Assembly (NCBI GenBank): GCA_003232595.1 | Contig: QIIJ01000301.1 | Location: 1 to 13,222, forward strand | Source: Aurantimonadaceae bacterium | GTDB lineage: Bacteria; Pseudomonadota; Alphaproteobacteria; Rhizobiales; Rhizobiaceae | Direction of reading: 5' to 3' | Length of the DNA stretch: 13,222 nt | In this document: one piece after another, positions 1-6,141 of the stretch | Layout: each line of letters starts with the position of its first letter | Numbering within the stretch: position 1 is the stretch's first letter | The notes under the pieces: generated by a model | The model's input: only the letters and a program-made list of their open reading frames with translations | What the model was told of the DNA's origin: nothing | Database searches by the model: none | Program-made: the position numbers and the translations under genes

Positions 1-878
1 GCATTTCCCTGATCCGCGGCCAGCATAAACCAGTTTAGAGCGGCATTTTCATCCTTGGGCCCTCCTTTACCGATTGCCATCCAGATACCGAGTTCAACCT
101 GGGCCGAATTAAATCCGTTTATGGCTGCAAGTGTCATCCATTTTCGCGCCCTTGTTATATCTGTAAACGGTACACCGTTTCCCAAAGCGTGTATCTGCGC
201 CATGGCGTATTGAGCGTCGGACAATCCGTTTTCAGCTGCCTTGCGATAATATGGCAGTGCTTCAGCAAAACTGCTGTAGACCGGCCTTGCGGCGACAATC
301 ATCTGGGCAAAATTGAATTGCGCTTTGCTGTGGCCGGCATCAGCAGCTTTTTTCATAAACATCCGGGCGCGTTCCTTATCGAGCGGTACAGCTATGCCTT
401 TTGCCAGAATGTTGGCATAGGCAAATTGAGCTTCCCGGTTACCGGTCTTGGCAGCAAATTCGTACCACACGGCTGCCTTTTTGCGGTCTTTGGCGACGCC
501 CAGACCCTCATAGAACAGTTCAGCCAACAGGGTTTGCGCGGCCGGATCGCCACTTTCAGCACGCGGCAGCGCCAGCTTGAACGCGGTCAGATAATATCCG
601 CGCTGATATGCGCCAAACGCCAGATCCGCAAATTTGTCGGTTCCTTCTGAATTCTCGCTGCCACTATTTTGAAATTCTGATGAATTCCGTTCCGCCAGAG
701 CAGCAGGAGAAAGCGGTTTTTCACCTGGTTGTTGAAATTTGATCGGGCTTTCCAGATAAGGCTCCTTGTTATCCTGTATTTCCTGCGCCTGCAGGGAATG
801 AATATTCCCGGCGACACTTGCAGAAACCATCGCAATAACGCGGCAAAGCATCGCAGTGTTGGATATAAGCTTATACAT
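1..878 (-). CDS. Sel1-repeat (SEL1-like TPR) secreted protein, 3' end outside window
   Basis: The minus-strand frame is open from the ATG at 878-876 to the window edge (292 residues seen, C-terminus missing). Residues 1-32 look like a signal peptide: a basic start, a hydrophobic stretch rich in V/A/M, then a Leu-Gln-Ala site before QEIQ. Residues 33-80 are polar and probably unstructured. From about residue 111 there are five successive Sel1-like repeats of about 36 residues (about 111-146, 147-182, 183-218, 219-254, 255-290). They carry the family signature of G.P.AQ..LA..Y..G..V..D...A..WY..AA..G, for example residues 111-145. Sel1 repeats are protein-protein interaction scaffolds, often periplasmic in alphaproteobacteria. 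The partner is unknown. The ATG overlaps the stop codon of the upstream ThiE-like gene, so the two are probably translationally coupled. No strong ribosome binding site is visible, which fits coupling. The family is certain but the exact function is not. Confidence 0.9.
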   Translation of the reverse strand, partial: MYKLISNTAMLCRVIAMVSASVAGNIHSLQAQEIQDNKEPYLESPIKFQQPGEKPLSPAALAERNSSEFQNSGSENSEGTDKFADLAFGAYQRGYYLTAFKLALPRAESGDPAAQTLLAELFYEGLGVAKDRKKAAVWYEFAAKTGNREAQFAYANILAKGIAVPLDKERARMFMKKAADAGHSKAQFNFAQMIVAARPVYSSFAEALPYYRKAAENGLSDAQYAMAQIHALGNGVPFTDITRARKWMTLAAINGFNSAQVELGIWMAIGKGGPKDENAALNWFMLAADQGN

Positions 879-1533
879 TTTCAAATTCTGGTGCGTTGTT
901 GTCAAGCAGTTGATTGGCCTGTCGAACAGCCTCCCCTGTGCCCATTTTATCGCAAAAAACGGCAGAACTTAGAGCAACAAATTCTACACCTGTTACAGCG
1001 ACACTGATAACACTTTCGACGGCGTTGCCGCCGGGGCAAATTCCAGGTATTTCAACCATTTGCGCCCACCATTCGCAAAGCGCCAGGTATTTTGGATGGG
1101 CTTCCGGCTTGATATCACCCAGCAATTTACCAAAAAACACATAGTCAGGGCCAGTTTCACCCAGACTCAATGCCATGTGTCGGGTGGTAATGGCCCCGGC
1201 ACCGACGATTTTTGCCGGTGAAAATTTCCCAATTGCCTCACGCAGTTCCGGCACACCAACATTACCTCCTGGAAGATCAAGATGCACACCATCTGCATCA
1301 CAACGACCGGCAATTCTTGTATCATTGGCAACAATCGCCGCTGCACCGGTTTCCTGTATAACAGGAATTACATCTTCACAGACTGATTGAAAATTGGCAT
1401 CATCTGGCAGCGACGGCAATATCACACTGGCAACATCTCCACCCTCCAGCGCTTCAGCCAGAAACCGGGCCGGGTCGACCAGATTTACCGGCATGACAAT
1501 CACCAGTCGACATCTGTTGGGTATATCCATCAT
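871..1533 (-). CDS. Thiamine phosphate synthase-like protein (TMP-TENI superfamily, divergent)
   Basis: A protein of 220 residues if it starts at the ATG-ATG pair at 1533/1530, which has a GGA five bases upstream and places the first beta strand (CRLVIVMPVN) near the N-terminus. An upstream in-frame ATG at 1617 would add 28 residues that look non-native. The fold signature is that of ThiE/TenI (beta/alpha)8 barrels: IVANDTRIA (residues 67-75, with the Asn-Asp pair), DADGVHL (79-85), a VGAGA strand near 110, PDYVFFGKL (129-137), and an Ala-Leu-Ser-Ser stretch near the end. The canonical Q.R.K pyrophosphate/HMP motif on strand 2 is replaced by VASVILPSL, and the usual H.GQ.D is DLPGG, so thiamine phosphate synthesis is doubtful. 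There is no TPP riboswitch upstream and no thi genes nearby. It forms an operon with the Sel1-repeat gene, and the stop overlaps that gene's start by 8 bp. Family membership is fairly sure; the catalytic role is not. Confidence 0.8.
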   Translation of the reverse strand: MMDIPNRCRLVIVMPVNLVDPARFLAEALEGGDVASVILPSLPDDANFQSVCEDVIPVIQETGAAAIVANDTRIAGRCDADGVHLDLPGGNVGVPELREAIGKFSPAKIVGAGAITTRHMALSLGETGPDYVFFGKLLGDIKPEAHPKYLALCEWWAQMVEIPGICPGGNAVESVISVAVTGVEFVALSSAVFCDKMGTGEAVRQANQLLDNNAPEFENV

Positions 1534-1682
1534 GAATTCCAGCAAAAATGAGCAAGCACCAGCACTACACAATTTTAGGCTCAGACATACACGAAAAATG
1601 TATAAAATGTCATTCAATACCGCTGAACAACAGCCGTCTGCGGAAGAATTCCTGTTTGTATCGTTAACAGGGCCGGTTTACC

Positions 1683-1972
1683 TAGAGCAAGTTTCGACCA
1701 TACGGAATCACTTGACTGGTTTTCCGCGTCTGCTGGCGAGGCATGCTTTCCGCCTTGGTCTTTACGACCACAAGGAAAGCATAACCCCCGGTTCAAGCCC
1801 GAGGGCAGGCTGTGTCCAGAAGTCGCGGAAAACCAGCCTCCGGTGGGCCAAATCAGCCCATCAGCTTCGTTGAGCAACTTCTCCGATACCGGTATCGCAG
1901 CGCGCTGCTCGCCTCGCTGAGTGTGCTGATTTGACTCCATCAAGTGATCCCGTATGGTCGAAATTTGCTCTA
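1683..1972. mobile_element. MITE-like foldback element with 33-bp terminal inverted repeats
   Basis: The ends 1683-1715 and 1940-1972 are inverted repeats of each other, matching at 31 of 33 positions (TAGAGCAA.TTTCGACCATACGG.ATCACTTGA). Inside, two further branches can fold. Branch A is a perfect 13-bp stem, 1716-1728 with 1824-1836 (CTGGTTTTCCGCG), enclosing a hairpin 1743-1782. Branch B is a perfect 9-bp stem, 1849-1857 with 1925-1933 (CAAATCAGC), enclosing the palindromes CGATACCGGTATCG (1884-1897) and GCAGCGCGCTGC (1897-1908). If the first and last TA are counted as target duplication, the element is TA-[GAGCAA...TTGCTC]-TA, as for Tc1/IS630-type MITEs. This is only suggestive because TA is short. 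No transposase is encoded. Long frames crossing it are by-products of the palindromy. It lies between the small genes to the right and the promoter side of the ThiE-like operon. Confidence 0.75.
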
Positions 1973-2152
1973 AATCTTTTCGGAACATGCAATTGTGCTC
2001 TGCTTCTCCCAAATACTGTTGCAACAGAAGCCCTGCCCAACAGTGCAAATCAGGTGAGCATTAGAATAAAAACCGGCTGCACCAACACGGTCTGCAATAC
2101 CTAAAACACAAAATCCAACAACCAGCCCTGTTGTCCAGAGCCTCTTTAACAT
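1970..2152 (-). CDS. Possible small secreted Cys-containing peptide (60 aa), unrecognised
   Basis: The minus-strand frame starts with ATG at 2152-2150 and ends with TAG at 1972-1970. The N-terminus has a textbook signal peptide shape: MLKRLW, then a hydrophobic run TTGLVVGFCVLGIA, then DRVGAAG as a likely cleavage region near residue 25. The mature part would be about 35 residues with four cysteines (ICTV, FCC, ACSE). The TAG stop is made by the outermost TA of the foldback element. Joining the flanking bases with a single TA would also give TAG, so the element need not have truncated it. There is no good ribosome binding site and I recognise no family. The signal-like start argues for a real gene, while the short length and poor start context argue against. 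Low confidence. Confidence 0.33.
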   Translation of the reverse strand: MLKRLWTTGLVVGFCVLGIADRVGAAGFYSNAHLICTVGQGFCCNSIWEKQSTIACSEKI

Positions 2153-2348
2153 GCCGATATTATGTATCCGGTAGCTGCGCGGTGTTATACTCGTGGCAGT
2201 AATCATTAAACGATAGAGCAGTATAGCGAGTGAAGAACGAACCGCCGCTATTGCGGGCGCGCGCCTTGAGCTTGCCGAGGGGGCAGGCCCAATGCGCAGC
2301 ATTGGAATTGCCGTGAGAAACATGATTCACAGGCTGACGCCTATGGTA
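1973..2348. other. Gene-poor stretch downstream of the DUF465 gene
   Basis: Apart from the possible 60-residue secreted peptide, I see no convincing gene here. A short hairpin AGGC-TGAC-GCCT lies at about 2332-2343, just past the stop of the minus-strand DUF465 gene. It could end transcription weakly but has no T-run. A GC-rich patch lies around 2240-2290. The plus-strand frame around 2210-2470 gives a protein-like stretch (containing GARLELAEGAGPMRSIGIAV) but has no start codon at its beginning and runs antisense into the DUF465 gene, so I do not call it. Confidence 0.4.
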
Positions 2349-2528
2349 TTAATGCACGAGTTGCTTTTTTCGAAGTCGGTGAATTTCATCTTTCAACCAC
2401 AGTTTTTGCCGTTTCAATTCGGCAATCTTTGTCTGATCGACACCTGGAGAAACCGTAATCGAATTTAGTTCGGCATCCAGAGACCGGTGACGCATTTCCA
2501 GTTGATTGATGTGAGATTCAACGGACAT
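2349..2528 (-). CDS. DUF465 (YdcH-like) small coiled-coil protein
   Basis: A 59-residue protein beginning MSVESHINQLEMRHRSLDAE and ending RLRKKQLVH. It has the DUF465/YdcH layout: an N-terminal helix (H..L...H..L...I), a short Pro/Gly turn near residues 28-30, and a C-terminal basic helix with LKRQKLWLKDEIHRL. The ribosome binding site is excellent: AGGAGGT complementary to 2535-2541, six bases from the ATG. The 5' untranslated region can form two mutually exclusive small hairpins: 2553-2557 with 2561-2565, or 2541-2545 with 2554-2558. The second touches the edge of the ribosome binding site. The family is widespread in proteobacteria, usually below 80 residues, with no firmly known role. It is divergent from a second DUF465 gene 184 bp away. 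Confidence 0.85.
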   Translation of the reverse strand: MSVESHINQLEMRHRSLDAELNSITVSPGVDQTKIAELKRQKLWLKDEIHRLRKKQLVH

Positions 2529-2712
2529 TCAAGCACCTCCTGAGTGATTTTCGACTCACCGAGTCTGCCACAAATTCTGGTATTTGTCGAATTTATACCC
2601 AACTGATTCCTATCGCCTGTGAACTATGGTAACCTCTTCAAAATCGACAATTGATAGCTGAAATCTTGTGCAGCTGTGTGGCAACACTAACGGAAAATAC
2701 GGGGTTCAGTGA

Positions 2713-2916
2713 ATGACAGATCAAGACAATGCAGAACTGAGGATGAAAGCTGCCAAACTGAAACAGGAACATGATGATTTTCATGCAGCAATTGAAGCAA
2801 TGATCGCCACCGGTTGTGATCCCCTGCAAATCCAGCGTATGAAGAAGAAAAAGCTGGAACTGAAAGATCGTTTTTTGAAGTTGGAAGACAAATGCATTCC
2901 TGATATTATTGCCTGA
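2713..2916 (+). CDS. DUF465 (YdcH-like) small coiled-coil protein
   Basis: A 67-residue protein with the two-helix DUF465 pattern: residues 6-32 form a charged helix with heptad-like Leu/His spacing (LRMKAAKLKQEHDDFHAAI), then TGCDPLQIQ as the turn, then MKKKKLELKDRFLKLEDK as the basic helix that typifies the family. The start ATG follows a GGGG at about 2701-2704. It lies 122 bp upstream of purE on the same strand. In many Hyphomicrobiales a DUF465 gene accompanies purE/purK, so co-transcription is possible, but nothing links its function to purine synthesis. The second DUF465 gene is transcribed in the opposite direction. Confidence 0.85.
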   Translation: MTDQDNAELRMKAAKLKQEHDDFHAAIEAMIATGCDPLQIQRMKKKKLELKDRFLKLEDKCIPDIIA

Positions 2917-3038
2917 GGGTACCGAATAGTTTGAAGTAAGGTAATACGCAGAAGCGGTTCAGAATATCTTTCCCTTTGCAGCCCTGGCAAATATCCGCTA
3001 ATTCAGCGCCCTGATCATTAATTCGAGTTTGAAAAACA

Positions 3039-3533
3039 ATGGCCATCACAAATCCGCCGGTCGCAATAGTCATGGGCAGCCAGTCCGACTGGCCCACAAT
3101 GGAAAACAGCGCTCGCGTGCTGGATACGCTGAACATCAACTACAAGGCGCTTATTATTTCGGCACATCGCACCCCGGACCGCCTCTATGAATTCTCGAAA
3201 TCCGCCCGCAGCAAGGGCTACAAAGTGATAATTGCCGGGGCTGGCGGGGCAGCCCACCTGCCAGGAATGATCGCAGCTCTGACACCCCTGCCGGTGTTTG
3301 GCGTGCCGGTGGAATCCAAGGCTCTTTCAGGCAAAGACAGTCTGTTGTCAATTGTTCAGATGCCCGGCGGCATTCCGGTCGGCACTCTCGCCATTGGCAG
3401 GCCAGGTGCTACTAATGCAGCACTTCTTGCAGCTTCTGTGCTGGCACTCAGCGATGATCTTATTCAAAAAGCCCTCGATGACTGGCGGCAAAAACAGTCC
3501 GACAAAGTGGCGGAAATGCCGGATATGTCCTGA
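3039..3533 (+). CDS. purE: N5-carboxyaminoimidazole ribonucleotide mutase, PurE class I
   Basis: The enzyme isomerises N5-CAIR (made by PurK) to 4-carboxy-AIR in purine synthesis, in the cytoplasm. The 164-residue length is normal for class I PurE. Visible motifs are VMGSQSDW (residues 11-18, phosphate-binding loop), SAHRTP (41-46, with the active-site His), AGAGGAAHLPG (66-76), FGVPV (87-91) and the SIVQMP.G.PVGT segment (104-116). The ATG at 3039 sits after a purine-rich stretch without a strong ribosome binding site. Its stop TGA shares the final A with the purK start (TGATG at 3531-3535), so the two genes form a coupled operon. No PUR-box-like operator was evident in the 122 bp upstream. 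Confidence 0.98.
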   Translation: MAITNPPVAIVMGSQSDWPTMENSARVLDTLNINYKALIISAHRTPDRLYEFSKSARSKGYKVIIAGAGGAAHLPGMIAALTPLPVFGVPVESKALSGKDSLLSIVQMPGGIPVGTLAIGRPGATNAALLAASVLALSDDLIQKALDDWRQKQSDKVAEMPDMS

Positions 3534-4612
3534 TGCATCTGAGTTTCGGGGCAACGATCGGCATAATCGGCGGCGGGCAACTGGGCCGTATGCTCGCCAT
3601 GGCAGCCGCCAGACTTGGGTTGAAAACCTGCATTCTGGAGCCTGGTGAGGATTGCCCGGCTGCCCAGGTTGCCAGTATCCATCTGAATTTTGCCTATGAT
3701 GACCATGCAGGACTGAAAAAGCTGGCTGAACTATCCGACGTGATCACCTACGAATTTGAAAATGTTCCCGTTGATTCAGCCCGTTTTCTCGAACAACACT
3801 CCAGGCTTTATCCCCCTTCAAAGGCCCTTGAAATCAGCCAGGATCGGGTAACCGAAAAAGAATTCCTGTTCCGTTGCGGTGCCAAAACTGCACGCTATCA
3901 CAAAGTGGGTAACCCGATTGATCTCGACGCTGCACTTCTGGATTTTGGTGGGCAGGGCATCCTTAAAACCAGGCGACTTGGCTATGATGGCAAAGGCCAG
4001 GTGTTGTTTGACGGCAACAACAATCCCGACAACGGTACTACCTTTTCCCGGCTTGGCGGTGTTGGGTGCGTTCTGGAAGAACTGATCAGCTTTGAATGTG
4101 AAATCTCGATCATCGCTGCAAGGGGAATAGACGGCACATTTGCCGCCTATGATCCTGCAAAAAATGTTCACCGCGATGGAATTTTGCGAACATCAACAAT
4201 TCCTGCCGGAATATCTGCACAAATTACCGGTGAAGCCGTAAATATCACCCGTACAATCTTGAACAAACTCAACTATGTCGGCGTGATCGGGGTGGAATTT
4301 TTTGTGTGCGAAGACGGATCGCTGTGCGTCAACGAATTCGCGCCGCGCGTCCATAATTCTGGCCACTGGACAGAGGCCGCCTGTACCATTTCCCAGTTCG
4401 AACAACATATTCGTGCTATTGCCGGGTGGCCGCTGGGCAGTACAAATCGCCACTCTGACTGTTTGATGGAAAATATTATTGGCGATGAAACCGCGGGGCT
4501 TGAATTGCAATCCACCAACGCGCCACACCTGTTGCACATTTACGGAAAATCCGAAGTCCGGGAAGGTCGTAAAATGGGCCATATCACCCGTTTGACACCC
4601 ACAAAGGGCTAA
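3533..4612 (+). CDS. purK: 5-(carboxyamino)imidazole ribonucleotide synthase PurK
   Basis: An ATP-grasp enzyme that carboxylates AIR with bicarbonate and ATP, giving N5-CAIR for PurE. The 359 residues match the family length. Residues 9-20 (IGIIGGGQLGRM) are the N-terminal pre-ATP-grasp glycine loop. ITYEFENVP (71-79) is the PurK signature. TRRLGYDGKGQ (146-156) is the ATP-grasp glycine-rich loop. NEFAPRVHNSGHWT (267-280) is the metal/ATP site, followed by the characteristic FEQHIRAIAGWPLG (289-302). All the expected motifs are intact. It starts on the last base of the purE stop codon and is followed by a 196-bp gap before rpsU. Confidence 0.98.
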   Translation: MHLSFGATIGIIGGGQLGRMLAMAAARLGLKTCILEPGEDCPAAQVASIHLNFAYDDHAGLKKLAELSDVITYEFENVPVDSARFLEQHSRLYPPSKALEISQDRVTEKEFLFRCGAKTARYHKVGNPIDLDAALLDFGGQGILKTRRLGYDGKGQVLFDGNNNPDNGTTFSRLGGVGCVLEELISFECEISIIAARGIDGTFAAYDPAKNVHRDGILRTSTIPAGISAQITGEAVNITRTILNKLNYVGVIGVEFFVCEDGSLCVNEFAPRVHNSGHWTEAACTISQFEQHIRAIAGWPLGSTNRHSDCLMENIIGDETAGLELQSTNAPHLLHIYGKSEVREGRKMGHITRLTPTKG

Positions 4613-4624
4613 ATGATCAATTTT

Positions 4625-4639
4625 GCACTAAAATAGTGC
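4625..4639. promoter_or_regulatory. NtrC-like palindrome GCAC-N7-GTGC
   Basis: A perfect 6-bp inverted repeat, GCACTA-AAA-TAGTGC, lies 12 bp after the purK stop. The half-sites and seven-base spacing equal the enterobacterial NtrC binding pattern (GCAC-N7-GTGC). I see no sigma-54 promoter downstream, and rpsU is not a known nitrogen-regulated gene, so this may be chance or a small 3' hairpin of the purEK mRNA. It has no following T-run. Confidence 0.3.
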
Positions 4640-4711
4640 CCGCCTGCTGGACAATCCCGGGTAATTTTGATACGTCACTTGACAACTTGCGGTGTATCCG
4701 CCGTGAGAGGG

Positions 4712-4743
4712 TTGGCGTTCGCCAGTCGATTGCGTTTTATAAT
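4712..4743 (+). promoter_or_regulatory. Likely rpsU promoter with a consensus -10 box
   Basis: TATAAT lies at 4738-4743, a perfect -10 hexamer. A TTGGCG at 4712-4717 could be the -35, but the spacer (20 bp) is long. The same segment contains a 12-bp palindrome, TGGCG-TT-CGCCA (4713-4724), which could bind a regulator. It lies 66 bp upstream of the rpsU start. The -10 is convincing and the -35 is doubtful. Confidence 0.45.
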
Positions 4744-4808
4744 GATACACAATCTTCCCACATCGCCCCCTTGAATTTGAATAAATATGACCATGATCGG
4801 AAACAAAT

Positions 4809-5036
4809 GTGCAAGTAGTTGTTCGTGACAACAATGTTGACCAGGCGCTGCGGGCGCTGAAAAAGAAGCTCCAGCGCGAAGGCGTATTTCGCGAGATGAA
4901 GCTGCGGAATTTTTACGAAAAACCATCGGAAAAGCGTGCCCGCGAAAAAGCGGAAGCCGTTCGCCGTTCACGTAAGCTGGCCCGTAAACAGGCTCAGCGT
5001 GAAGGTCTGATACCAGGCAAGCCGACCCGCACCTGA
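4809..5036 (+). CDS. rpsU: 30S ribosomal protein bS21
   Basis: A small basic protein of 75 residues that binds the 30S subunit near the anti-Shine-Dalgarno region and assists initiation. The sequence is typical of alphaproteobacterial bS21: VQVVVRDNNVDQALRALKKK at the start, then REMKLRNFYEKPSEKRAREK and a basic C-terminal helix (RRSRKLARKQAQREGL). The start is GTG at 4809, fixed by homology. An out-of-frame ATG overlaps it by one base (ATGTG at 4807-4811) and would encode only three residues. GGA at 4799-4801 is the probable weak ribosome binding site. It has its own promoter and stands between purEK and the convergent minus-strand genes. Confidence 0.97.
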   Translation: MQVVVRDNNVDQALRALKKKLQREGVFREMKLRNFYEKPSEKRAREKAEAVRRSRKLARKQAQREGLIPGKPTRT

Positions 5037-5103
5037 TCAAACAATACCAGACCAACAGCCCTGTCGCCTGACGATTGTCAAACCGCTGCATGGTGGAGTG
5101 ACC

Positions 5104-5280
5104 TTACATTCCGTGACGCCCTCTTATCGGGTAGTTGGCCCCACAAGGGTCATGACGTTGCTCCTCCGGAAGCCGGATATAGTCCAGGGCACCCTTCATT
5201 TGTTCGATATCCGGTCGTGCGAAGGGAGCATTTGAGATATCAACAATGTGGACCCGCGCCTCCGAATTCAAGACAAACAT
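5104..5280 (-). CDS. Possible small protein (58 aa) downstream of the oxidase subunit gene
   Basis: The minus-strand frame starts from ATG at 5280 (MFVLNSEARVHIVDISNAPF) and ends at RHGM before TAA. It starts 26 bp past the stop of the subunit IV gene on the same strand, and the remaining space up to rpsU is otherwise empty. Residues such as DIEQMKGALDYIRLPEEQR look helix-forming and soluble. No signal peptide or known motif is visible and I do not recognise it. There is no clear ribosome binding site. It may be non-coding 3' sequence. Confidence 0.27.
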   Translation of the reverse strand: MFVLNSEARVHIVDISNAPFARPDIEQMKGALDYIRLPEEQRHDPCGANYPIRGRHGM

Positions 5281-5306
5281 GCCCGGCTCGCAAAATCGCT
5301 GACTGA

Positions 5307-5531
5307 TTATTTTAACAAATAAAGAAAAACAGCTGTCAGAATTACAAAAACGATTGTGCCGCCAATAAGACCGCCACCGCCGAAAAAACCGACCGCCATG
5401 GCAATCATCAGAGCAATACACCCGGCAGTGCTCCATTTAAATAGCCTGAGGAAAGCCTCATAGGTATTTTCATGGGCCAAATTGTCCATTTCGGCACCTT
5501 TTTCGGTAATTTCCACCGCAACATCTACCAT
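5307..5531 (-). CDS. aa3-type cytochrome c oxidase subunit IV (bacterial, small)
   Basis: A 74-residue membrane protein. The N-terminal cytoplasmic part has the family signature AHENTYEAFLRLFKW (residues 19-33), then a first membrane helix (34-50, ending in GFF), a GGGG turn and a second helix (55-73). This matches the small bacterial aa3 oxidase subunit IV family (COX4_pro_2). Hyphomicrobiales members have the same two-helix layout, while some other members have one helix. The subunit caps the oxidase and is dispensable for catalysis in the best studied case. The ribosome binding site GGAGGAG (complement of 5542-5548) lies 10 bp upstream. The other oxidase genes are not in the window, so it is encoded away from any visible cta operon. 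Confidence 0.88.
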   Translation of the reverse strand: MVDVAVEITEKGAEMDNLAHENTYEAFLRLFKWSTAGCIALMIAMAVGFFGGGGLIGGTIVFVILTAVFLYLLK

Positions 5532-5569
5532 TTGCGTTCAACTCCTCCACGATCGTCAGTTTTTAGTTT

Positions 5570-5597
5570 ATTACACCAGAATTTATCCACCTGGCAA
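5570..5597 (-). promoter_or_regulatory. Predicted promoter for the oxidase subunit IV gene
   Basis: Read on the minus strand, TTGCCA (complement of 5592-5597) and TGTAAT (complement of 5570-5575) are separated by 16 bp and lie about 40 bp before the ATG. Both hexamers match the sigma-70 consensus at five of six positions. Prediction by eye only. Confidence 0.4.
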
Positions 5598-5654
5598 ATG
5601 CGTCATTGTCACACTACCGGCAGTATAATACTTCAAACTCGCCAGTTGATAGTC

Positions 5655-6029
5655 CTATACACGCTGTAGCGTAAATCCTGATCCGTTGCTGGGTACACAG
5701 CTCATCAGGTTGCGGTTAACAAGCCGGCAGTCGGCAGAACTTCGACCGGACAAAGCCCCGACCCAGTCAAGACGGATATTCTGGTCCGAATTATACTTAA
5801 ATGCTCCTGCAGCCACAACCTGATTGTTTTCTGTATTGATCGACTGGAATTTATTGCCGCTGAATTTTGCCAGCAATGGCCCTTCAGTTGCACGCCATTC
5901 GCCCTGAATTCCGATGCGCACCGGTTCAAATGGTGCAACACTCACTCTTTTTTGTGGCCCTGAACTCTGACACCCTGCAACAATGACGGCAATGCCGGCC
6001 AAGATTAGAAATTTACTGGTTTTGCTCAT
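5655..6029 (-). CDS. Omp10-like outer-membrane lipoprotein
   Basis: A 124-residue lipoprotein. Residues 1-20 are a lipoprotein signal (MSKTSK, a hydrophobic stretch LILAGIAVI, lipobox VAGC with Cys20). The mature domain begins with a Gly/Ser/Gln linker and then follows Brucella Omp10 closely in layout: GIQGEW near residue 40, K-F-S-G-N-K-F, an AAGAFKYNSDQNIRLDW strand pair, and the end CRLVNRNLMSCVPSNGSGFT, with Cys101 and Cys111 in the places of the conserved Omp10 cysteines. Omp10 is an outer-membrane lipoprotein of unknown biochemical role in Hyphomicrobiales. The start is the ATG at 6029. The frame is open 48 codons further upstream, but the lipoprotein signal fixes the start, with GTGGGG eight or nine bases before it. 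It lies 112 bp after the peptidase gene on the same strand. Confidence 0.85.
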   Translation of the reverse strand: MSKTSKFLILAGIAVIVAGCQSSGPQKRVSVAPFEPVRIGIQGEWRATEGPLLAKFSGNKFQSINTENNQVVAAGAFKYNSDQNIRLDWVGALSGRSSADCRLVNRNLMSCVPSNGSGFTLQRV

Positions 6030-6141
6030 GATATTGCCCCACAAAGAATTAGCATAGTTCCCGGTTAAAAAACCAGAATCTCTCAACGATTTCGACCTTT
6101 TGCCACAAAACATTGTTAAATTCGAGACCTGGTCAAAAAAA

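Noticed and set aside
189..650. Plus-strand frame of 153 codons
   Set aside because: It is the antisense shadow of the Sel1-repeat gene, whose minus-strand frame shows clear repeats.
1786..1803. GGTTCAAGCCC inside the foldback element, resembling a tRNA T-arm
   Set aside because: The flanking bases do not pair as a T-stem and no acceptor or anticodon arm can be drawn, so no tRNA is called.
1394..1873. Plus-strand frame of 159 codons
   Set aside because: Antisense to the ThiE-like gene at one end and inside the foldback element at the other.
1614..2048. Minus-strand frame of 144 codons crossing the foldback element
   Set aside because: It lies almost wholly in the palindromic element, has no recognisable motif and no ribosome binding site. 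Palindromy produces open frames on both strands.
4636..4818. 60-codon frame ahead of rpsU, considered as a leader peptide
   Set aside because: It has a weak GTG start, no ribosome binding site and no motif, and it runs across the rpsU promoter.
4807..4818. Three-residue ATG mini-ORF overlapping the rpsU GTG start
   Set aside because: The overlap is probably incidental. Homology of bS21 fixes the GTG as the start, and nothing supports translation of the mini-ORF.
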